DNA from: a virus
DNA: 20,352 nt
Direction: 5' to 3' (one strand)
Virus record (IMG/VR): IMGVR_UViG_3300044613_001247
Coordinates: 1 to 20,352 of that record
Part shown: positions 15,234-20,352 of the stretch, piece by piece
How positions within the stretch are numbered: position 1 is the stretch's first letter
How the letters are laid out: every line of letters begins with the position of its first letter
Notes under the pieces: model-generated
Told to the model about the DNA's origin: nothing
What the model saw: only the letters and a program-made list of their open reading frames with translations
The model's database searches: none
Program-made: the position numbers and the translations under genes

Positions 15234-15521
15234 TTAGAGAGCGGTGCGCTTGGCCCAAAAATACTGGCCAGCGGTAACGCCTCCGGTCGTATTAGTTGTC
15301 CAGCCAGCCGAACCGGCATCCGAGGAAGCCGAACCGGCAGTGCCGATCAGGATGGTCTGGGTGGAGGACAGAGCCTCCGAAGCCCGCGCGTAAATGTGGT
15401 TACGGCCATCATTGCCGTAAACACGAAGGTTGACGGCGAATGCCGGGGTCGAGGACTTAGAGTCCAGATCAATCCCCACAGTCGGAATGGTCGAAAAGAC
15501 CGTTGCAGCAGTCGATGCCAT
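15234..15521 (-). CDS. Small head protein, probable capsid decoration protein (95 aa)
   Basis: 95 aa, rich in Ala, Ser, Thr and Gly, with no cysteine. The sequence looks like a small beta-structured domain: a strand-rich centre (FAVNLRVYGNDGRNHIYARA) and a C-terminal part ending GGVTAGQYFWAKRTAL. It immediately follows the major capsid gene with its own strong ribosome site and is followed by a terminator-like hairpin, so it belongs to the high-output capsid unit. Decoration or cement proteins are commonly small and sit at this place, so that is the likely role. It could also be a minor head protein of unknown use; no family motif is decisive. Confidence 0.8.
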   Translation of the reverse strand: MASTAATVFSTIPTVGIDLDSKSSTPAFAVNLRVYGNDGRNHIYARASEALSSTQTILIGTAGSASSDAGSAGWTTNTTGGVTAGQYFWAKRTAL

Positions 15522-15529
15522 GTTAGTGG

Positions 15530-15535
15530 CTCCTT
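15530..15535 (-). promoter_or_regulatory. Ribosome binding site of the 95-aa head protein gene
   Basis: A perfect AAGGAG on the minus strand, eight bases before the ATG at 15521, in the 24-base gap after the capsid stop. This is independent initiation, unlike most junctions in this operon, and argues for high expression of a virion component. Confidence 0.7.
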
Positions 15536-15545
15536 TCTAGGGGGA

Positions 15546-16517
15546 TTAGGATTGGAACAAGACGCCTTGGAGGAAGGCGTTCGACAAGGTCATATTGCCA
15601 GCCCAAACGATAGGCTTGACCATTGCGTCCTGATTGATCGAACGGACTTCTTCCAGCGGCACCATGTTGCGGTCCTTGTGAGGACGCCAGTGGATGTAAC
15701 CGGTGTTGAGGAAGTACATATGGTTATCCGGGCAGGCCCCGCCGTAACCACCGTCGAACACAACATCAGTTCCCTTGTACTTCAGCGAGACATAGCCCGC
15801 GTCGGCTTCGTTAGGGTTGGTGACGCGCTGAATGTCCTGAAGCGACGACTCGTAGAAACCAAAATAGTTGTCATCACACAGGATCAGGTCAGGCTTGTCC
15901 GTACCGCGCGAGCATTGACGATACAGGGTATTCATAAAGCGGGTGATGTTGGCAGCCGAGGCAGCCGAACCACCGTCCGAGGTCGCTTGAAACTTCTGGT
16001 TACGCCAGAAATTCCACGTTCCTCGGTTGATGCCGCCGACAGTGCCGCTCGTGGGGTCGTCAGCTACAAGAAGCTGAAGGCCACCAATCTGCTTGCCGCC
16101 CGAGGCCGTACCGTTTGAGTACAGGTCTTCGGCCACACCGTTCTGCATGGTCTTTTCCGCGTTCTTGATACGCGAGGCCAGCAGGTCGATGATTGCATCA
16201 ACGCCGGAGTTTTGCAGTTGCTCCAGACCGCTCATGGTCACGTTGACGGCGATTTGCTTCCAGTCGAACTCTGCAGCCGTGAACACGTCGCTAGGCGAGA
16301 TGTTCAGGACTTCATAGCCCGAGTAACGCTGATAGGTAACGTTCTCAGCGTATTCCAGCTCTTGCAGAATGGTGCGACCGCCGGAAACCGGCTTGATCGT
16401 GCCACGACGCTGCATACGCGACAGAATCGCGTTGTTGTTGGTGACGTTATCCGCCAGCTTGCCCGTGCGGTTACGCAGGGTAGTGGTCGCAATTTCCGAA
16501 AGATTCGGGGAGGTCAT
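15546..16517 (-). CDS. Major capsid protein
   Basis: 323 aa. This is the main shell subunit, present in hundreds of copies and expected to have the HK97 fold. The N-terminal part (TLRNRTGKLADNVTNNNAIL, then VSGGRTILQELEYAEN) and the middle (GKQIGGLQLLVADDPTSGTV) match a capsid family I recognise from phages and prophages of Alphaproteobacteria. The C-terminal part has HMYFLNTGYIHWRPHKDRNM and ends with NAFLQGVLFQS. It has no separate N-terminal delta domain or protease gene nearby, which fits assembly on a separate scaffold. It is preceded by scaffold and followed after 24 bases by a probable head decoration gene; both it and that gene have strong ribosome sites, so both are probably made in quantity. 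Confidence 0.93.
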   Translation of the reverse strand: MTSPNLSEIATTTLRNRTGKLADNVTNNNAILSRMQRRGTIKPVSGGRTILQELEYAENVTYQRYSGYEVLNISPSDVFTAAEFDWKQIAVNVTMSGLEQLQNSGVDAIIDLLASRIKNAEKTMQNGVAEDLYSNGTASGGKQIGGLQLLVADDPTSGTVGGINRGTWNFWRNQKFQATSDGGSAASAANITRFMNTLYRQCSRGTDKPDLILCDDNYFGFYESSLQDIQRVTNPNEADAGYVSLKYKGTDVVFDGGYGGACPDNHMYFLNTGYIHWRPHKDRNMVPLEEVRSINQDAMVKPIVWAGNMTLSNAFLQGVLFQS

Positions 16518-16523
16518 TTAAGT

Positions 16524-16529
16524 TCTCCT
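16524..16529 (-). promoter_or_regulatory. Ribosome binding site of the major capsid gene
   Basis: AGGAGA on the minus strand, six bases before the capsid ATG at 16517. It overlaps the scaffold stop codon (TAG, 16530-16528), so ribosomes ending the scaffold lie on the capsid initiation site. It is among the clearest Shine-Dalgarno sequences here, in keeping with high capsid output. Confidence 0.75.
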
Positions 16530-17556
16530 AGGCCGTACCGGCGACTTCCTCAAAAGCAGCCCGGATATCGTCCTCGATTGATCCATTGGATTTGCGGATT
16601 GCCGTTTGTCCCGGCGATCCAGTGACGCTGACAGCCGCCTTGCGCGCTTGCGCCGCCTTGTCTTGCACTGGCACCGCCGATGCCTGCGGGGTTTGCAGGA
16701 ACGGGCGAATGTCTGGCCTCATCCAGCAAGCCATGTCGTAGGCTTCCTTCAGGTCCGATGCCTTCCCGTTGTTCAAGAGGACCGCCATGTCATCGCGGAC
16801 GTTCTCAAAATACAGGTTGGCCGGATCGTTTTGGAACGCCTCGATCTGACTGACGATAGGCGCGGTTTGCGCCGTCTGGACTTGGCTTTGCAGGACTTGG
16901 AGTTGCTGCTTCAGGGCTGCAATCTCTGGGTGGCTGTCCGGTGCGGGCTGGGCCTGATAAGGCTGTCCCTGCGGCTGGGCCGATAGACTGGCAATGTTGA
17001 CGCCATACGAACGGGCTAGAAACTCAAGACCCTGCTTAGGGTCACGCTCCAACAAATCCTGCGCCGCAAGCAGCGTTTTGATTGCCGAAGCCTCATCCAT
17101 CCCCTGAGCCGCCCATAACGCGCGGCGCGGAGCAATGAGTTGTTCCAACGGTTCGTACCGCTTCACTTCCTCTGACTTGCGCCGCAGTCCGTGATCGATT
17201 TCCTGCTCTCGCTTTGCAACGGCCTGTTGCACTTCGGGAGGAAGCTTATCGAACGTGGCCTTAGCCGCAGGCGACCATGAAGCCGGGGCGCGGATGGCGA
17301 GCTTGATAGCAGGGTCCGCGACTGCCTCCGAGGGCTGGTCGGTAGTATCTTGCACGGTTTCTTGTGCTTTGGCAATAAACTTGCCGTCTGGTCCGCGCTC
17401 GCGTCCTTCGGACGCCGGTTCTGGCTCCGCAGCGGGCGTTTCCGCCTCAATTACCGCTTCCGGCGCAACCACCACCTCGTCAACGGGTGCAGGCTCAGGC
17501 GCGTTCCCGCTTACCTCTGCCATCGCTGCCCGGATGTCGTCTTCCATGTCGCTCAT
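16528..17556 (-). CDS. Capsid scaffolding protein
   Basis: 342 aa, directly upstream of the major capsid gene, where phage scaffolds normally lie. A scaffold guides coat subunits into a procapsid and then leaves. The composition fits: acidic and Ala/Pro/Glu-rich residues 1-75 are probably disordered; a charged helical centre follows (PPEVQQAVAKREQEIDHGLR), then a Gln-rich helical segment (ALKQQLQVLQSQVQTAQTA) likely to form a coiled coil. The protein begins MSDMEDDIRAAMAEVSG and ends with SIEDDIRAAFEEVAGTA: the same helix motif caps both termini. The start overlaps the previous stop (ATGA), and the TAG stop overlaps the capsid gene's Shine-Dalgarno. The identification rests on position, composition and length; scaffolds diverge too much for motif proof. 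Confidence 0.85.
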   Translation of the reverse strand: MSDMEDDIRAAMAEVSGNAPEPAPVDEVVVAPEAVIEAETPAAEPEPASEGRERGPDGKFIAKAQETVQDTTDQPSEAVADPAIKLAIRAPASWSPAAKATFDKLPPEVQQAVAKREQEIDHGLRRKSEEVKRYEPLEQLIAPRRALWAAQGMDEASAIKTLLAAQDLLERDPKQGLEFLARSYGVNIASLSAQPQGQPYQAQPAPDSHPEIAALKQQLQVLQSQVQTAQTAPIVSQIEAFQNDPANLYFENVRDDMAVLLNNGKASDLKEAYDMACWMRPDIRPFLQTPQASAVPVQDKAAQARKAAVSVTGSPGQTAIRKSNGSIEDDIRAAFEEVAGTA

Positions 17557-17882
17557 AGTCTGGCCTCCACCTGATCCATTGCCGTCTTGATGTCCTGCTT
17601 AAGCTCACGGTCCGACAGCGTAGGCCGTGGCTTGGCCGTTAGTTTCTCACTACCGACAATCTCGCAGCCCGCATCCTTGACACCGCGCTCATAGGCCGAC
17701 CGGCTGTCGTACATCATGCCATTGGCGTGGTTTAGGATCGGGTCCATGCCGTCAGCGCGGATGGCGGGCATTGGCAGATGGGAACGGGCCTTGCGAAACT
17801 GCTCAAGGCACTTGCCGGGCCATTCCGACACTTCATGAATGTCGCCACAAGCTTGGCACTTGCGATAGGTCGCCCGGCTCAT
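17553..17882 (-). CDS. Zinc-ribbon-like small phage protein (109 aa)
   Basis: 109 aa from ATG at 17882, which overlaps the previous stop as ATGA; a longer in-frame start at 17909 would extend into the upstream gene and is not needed. The N-terminus holds a treble-clef-like cysteine cluster: C9-x2-C12, H16 and C25 (CQACGDIHE ... WPGKC), suggesting metal binding. The middle (GMDPILNHANGMMYDSRSAY) resembles a conserved phage family usually found near portal and capsid genes, function unknown. The C-terminus, LKQDIKTAMDQVEARL, resembles the two ends of the scaffold protein encoded just downstream (pattern D-I-[R/K]-x-A-[M/F]). This may point to a shared binding partner during head assembly; that part is inference. 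Confidence 0.82.
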   Translation of the reverse strand: MSRATYRKCQACGDIHEVSEWPGKCLEQFRKARSHLPMPAIRADGMDPILNHANGMMYDSRSAYERGVKDAGCEIVGSEKLTAKPRPTLSDRELKQDIKTAMDQVEARL

Positions 17883-18139
17883 ACAGCAAACGTTCCCATT
17901 GACGACCAATCGTCAAACCCTTGGCTGTCCGCAAACGCTTGCATGGCCTCAGTCAGGTTGGTGTAGTTGGCGCTCAACCGGCTATTGATCCAAAGCAGTT
18001 GCGCTTCGTTGAAGGTTGCGGCGGCGGGCACGGTGATTTCCGCCTGAATCATCAGCCGCACATCGCCGTTATAGTTATTGGCGGTTGGCGTGAGGCTGAT
18101 TTCCCTCGCGCTCACCTGCCTTTTGCCTTGTTGCGTCAT
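17879..18139 (-). CDS. Small phage protein of unknown function (86 aa)
   Basis: Encodes 86 aa from ATG at 18139, seven bases after AAGGAG; a GTG one codon upstream (18142) is an alternative. The stop of the portal gene overlaps this start, so the two are likely translated together. The protein has a polar N-terminus, a central beta-like segment (GDVRLMIQAEITVPAAATF) and a helical C-terminus with LTEAMQAFADSQGF. No cysteines or membrane segment are seen. I do not recognise a family. Its place between portal and scaffold suggests a head-assembly accessory or a conserved hypothetical common to this phage type, but nothing in the sequence shows its role. Confidence 0.8.
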   Translation of the reverse strand: MTQQGKRQVSAREISLTPTANNYNGDVRLMIQAEITVPAAATFNEAQLLWINSRLSANYTNLTEAMQAFADSQGFDDWSSMGTFAV

Positions 18140-20220
18140 CACGCAACTCCTTGCGGCGTCGGATCACGCGAAAGCGCTGCCGCCTTAACCTGAAGTTCCT
18201 GCCCTTTCAGTTGCAGTTCCGCCATGCCAAGCTGACCCTCCATCTGCGTCCGCTGTTGCTCGATTTGGGCTTGCATCTGAGCCGTTTGCGACTTCAGTTG
18301 CTCAACCTGCATCGCGCTTTCATCCGGTGGTGGCGGTCCTTGTGGCTGGACAGGCGGCGCGGCCTCTGCTTGCTCAAACGTCTTGTCAATCACATCCTCC
18401 ATCGAACGTGAGACATTGAACGTGCGCGCACCCTGCTTCAGGATTTCGGCAAAGAGCGGGGCTGTATAAGGCGCAGTCGGCACGATACCAGCCGCAGCCG
18501 TCATCAAGCCCACCACCGCGCTTGTAAACTCTGTGTACGCCGCCTTGGCCGCATTCTCGTCCGGCTCAACGGTCGAATCCGTCTCAACGTCAATGCGGAA
18601 CGACCGCAGCGCATCGCTTTTCAGCAGCGCCTGCACTTCATCCCATGTCGGCTGGCTCATCAATTCCAGCATTTCGGGCGGGGGAGCCAGACCGGGCGGC
18701 ACCGGCAATCCCGCTTGCTCTGCTTGTTGGATCAGCGGCATGATTTGCTCGATCTGGGCTTTCTCAGCCGCAGTCAAAAGCTTGACGTTCGTCATGGCCT
18801 TCAACGTATCAATGCTAAAATGCTCCGCGATAATTTCCGCCTTGAGCCGGATAGCATCGCGGGCAAACCGTTGGAGGTCGCGTTGGCGGTCACGCACTCG
18901 CAACGAACCCCATTGACCCTTAAGCCGTTGAGCCGTCGCGGTTTCGTTCGGATTGCTTTCACCCCGAATGATGTCTGACAGGCCGGTGATCTGGTAAATG
19001 TCGTTCAGGACTTGCCCGCGCGCTTCGTAGCAGCCTTGGAGCGTCTGAATGACCATATCGACCGGAACCCACTCGATCAGGCCCTTAACGCCGCCCTTCT
19101 CTTTCCAGATGTCGTAGGTGTCGATTGGAATGAGCTTGTTCTCGTTACCCGGAGAAAACACCAACTGAAGCTCGCGGTTGGCCTCACCGGCATACACACC
19201 CACCATCCGCAGCGCATCTTGCAGTTTGCCAATGCGAGCGGTTAGTTCGTCTAGTTCCTCCGCCTGATCTTGATACATGACATAATCAGCAACCGGGATC
19301 GTGCTGTCAGGCCCCACTGTCGCATTGAGCGGGGCAGGGCATGGGAAGAACTCTCTCAGGCCAAGCGGGTCTTCACGCTCATCCAGAACGCCGCCAGTGT
19401 AGCCCTTCGACACCCAGAACGCCGTCTTGCTCGGCTTGTCCCAAATCTCATACACCTCAGCCGTCTTGTTGGCTTGGCGCTGTGCATCCGTGGCCGTGTC
19501 CGATCCAGTCGGCGTGGTCGCAAGCGGAACGAGCTTGGCCTTTTCCTCGCCGAACCGCTCAATCAGCTCTGCCTTGGTCATATAGACCCGACGAGCCACC
19601 CATCGGACCTCTGCCCACTCACGGGCTGGATTGGTCAGCCAGTCTTTCCACGCAACATGGTCGCACTGGACTTCCTCATAGACCACTTCCTCTGTGGCCT
19701 CTGGCGTCTCCACCTCGCCAACCTCATCACGGTCGGCGTCTTCCTCGCCTTCGCCTAGTTCGTAATCGTCTTCGGCGTTCAGCGTCTTCATGTGCGGGAT
19801 GTAGCGCACCCACACTTGACCACGGCCCGGCAGCAAATAGTCCAGAACGCAATGCTTCAGGCGTCCATCAAAATCGTATTGGTCAAGGCTGAACCCAAGC
19901 GCCCGCTCCAATACGTCCGACGCCACCTTGCCGACTGGGTCTTCGTCACGATAGCGGCGGTCCACCATCGGCTTAGGCTGTTTTGCATAAATTGCAGGCT
20001 GAAGGGTACAGACGTTTGACCACAGCACAGCAAAGCGCCGCGCAAGATAGTCAACGGACGGTCGCCCACCGCCACGGTTCCGGTTCTCGTTCTTGTACCG
20101 GCGCACGATAACGTCGCCAGCGCGCCACCATGGCTGAAGCTCTTGCTCGGCAAGATTTATCTCGTCAATCCATTTGGTGACGAGCTTTACGGCTTCGTTT
20201 TCCGGTTCAGTGGGAAGCAT
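18139..20220 (-). CDS. Phage portal protein (P22-like)
   Basis: About 693 aa, close to the roughly 725 aa of P22 gp1. The portal is the dodecameric ring at one capsid vertex through which DNA enters and leaves and to which terminase and tail adaptors bind. Supporting sequence: an N-terminal region with FAVLWSNVCTLQPAIYAKQP and LDYLLPGRGQVWVRYIP, typical of this portal family; an acidic stretch near residues 150-175; a central segment ending in DIIRGESNPNETATAQRLKG; and a Gln-rich, predicted coiled-coil C-terminus (QMQAQIEQQRTQMEGQLGM) like the helical barrel of P22-type portals. I chose ATG at 20220, just after a GAGGGG Shine-Dalgarno-like run. A TTG twelve bases upstream (20232) is possible but has no visible ribosome site. 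It is the first gene of the head module and overlaps the next gene at TGATG. Confidence 0.93.
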   Translation of the reverse strand: MLPTEPENEAVKLVTKWIDEINLAEQELQPWWRAGDVIVRRYKNENRNRGGGRPSVDYLARRFAVLWSNVCTLQPAIYAKQPKPMVDRRYRDEDPVGKVASDVLERALGFSLDQYDFDGRLKHCVLDYLLPGRGQVWVRYIPHMKTLNAEDDYELGEGEEDADRDEVGEVETPEATEEVVYEEVQCDHVAWKDWLTNPAREWAEVRWVARRVYMTKAELIERFGEEKAKLVPLATTPTGSDTATDAQRQANKTAEVYEIWDKPSKTAFWVSKGYTGGVLDEREDPLGLREFFPCPAPLNATVGPDSTIPVADYVMYQDQAEELDELTARIGKLQDALRMVGVYAGEANRELQLVFSPGNENKLIPIDTYDIWKEKGGVKGLIEWVPVDMVIQTLQGCYEARGQVLNDIYQITGLSDIIRGESNPNETATAQRLKGQWGSLRVRDRQRDLQRFARDAIRLKAEIIAEHFSIDTLKAMTNVKLLTAAEKAQIEQIMPLIQQAEQAGLPVPPGLAPPPEMLELMSQPTWDEVQALLKSDALRSFRIDVETDSTVEPDENAAKAAYTEFTSAVVGLMTAAAGIVPTAPYTAPLFAEILKQGARTFNVSRSMEDVIDKTFEQAEAAPPVQPQGPPPPDESAMQVEQLKSQTAQMQAQIEQQRTQMEGQLGMAELQLKGQELQVKAAALSRDPTPQGVA

Positions 20221-20280
20221 AGCCCCTCGCAAGCGTTCAGCGGAACATATCGTGCGCGGGTCCGCTTGTCGATAGAACGA

Positions 20281-20352
20281 TCATGCGCGTTCGTGCCTTG
20301 CTCTGGACGGCTGCCCCGCCATCAGGTCGTCCCATGTCATATCACGGATGCC
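20281..20352 (-). CDS. C-terminal end of upstream gene, probably terminase large subunit (partial)
   Basis: The minus strand is open from the window edge for 23 codons and ends in TGA at 20283-20281. The visible tail contains DMTWDDLMAG and ends in a basic stretch (SRARHERA). The other two minus-strand frames close within about five codons of the edge. In P22-like and most other tailed phages the gene before the portal is the large terminase, the ATPase/nuclease that packages DNA through the portal, so this is the most economical identity. No ATPase or nuclease motif lies inside the window, so the call rests on position only. The reading frame itself is better supported than the function. Confidence 0.5.
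   Translation of the reverse strand, partial: GIRDMTWDDLMAGQPSRARHERA

Noticed and set aside
20221-20232. TTG start for the portal at 20232
   Set aside because: No ribosome site is visible upstream, while GAGGGG precedes the ATG at 20220; the TTG cannot be fully excluded.

Overview
This window is a nearly gap-free block of late (virion structure) genes from a tailed double-stranded DNA bacteriophage or prophage. Every supported gene reads on the minus strand, so transcription runs from high to low coordinates. The gene order (terminase end, portal, small proteins, scaffold, major capsid, head protein, adaptor, DNA-stabilisation protein, internal/ejection-type proteins, tail fibre, tailspike) resembles a short-tailed, P22-like (podovirus) layout. 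The DNA is GC-rich, GTG and TTG starts occur, and the capsid and portal resemble proteins I associate with phages of Alphaproteobacteria. The host cannot be fixed from this sequence. No integrase, repressor, tRNA, CRISPR array or insertion sequence is visible.

Layout in transcription order. (1) 20281-20352: last 23 codons of an upstream gene, probably the large terminase. (2) 15234-20220, head module: portal, an 86-aa protein, a zinc-ribbon-like 109-aa protein, scaffold, major capsid protein, and a 95-aa probable decoration or minor head protein. (3) 15157-15187: a GC-rich hairpin with a short T-run, likely an intrinsic terminator that sets capsid expression apart from what follows. (4) 13057-15142: a translationally coupled modification cassette made of a two-domain glycosyltransferase/DUF115 protein, a 26-aa membrane micropeptide and an FkbM-type methyltransferase. 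(5) 11985-13056: three small proteins of unknown role. (6) 9404-11981: adaptor (P22 gp4-like), a 64-aa protein and a P22 gp10-like stabilisation protein. (7) 8940-9407: a GNAT acetyltransferase. (8) 3948-8971: three internal/ejection-type virion proteins, the last (865 aa) carrying what looks like an inserted ADP-ribosyltransferase (ART) domain. (9) 724-3945: tail fibre with a collar domain and a beta-helix tailspike. (10) 1-724: a 34-aa single-span membrane protein, an 81-aa protein and a polytopic membrane protein that runs off the window; this may be the start of a lysis module.

Most gene junctions are 4-base ATGA/GTGA/TTGA overlaps or 1-base TAATG/TGATG overlaps. I used these to move several starts inward and to recognise genes of 26 and 34 codons. 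No stretch over 300 bases lacks a gene; the longest non-coding stretch is about 90 bases at 15143-15233.

The two most interesting signals are the ART-like domain embedded in a protein likely injected with the DNA, and the glycosyltransferase/DUF115 - micropeptide - FkbM cassette placed directly behind the capsid genes. Both are inferred from motifs and position; no database search was possible.
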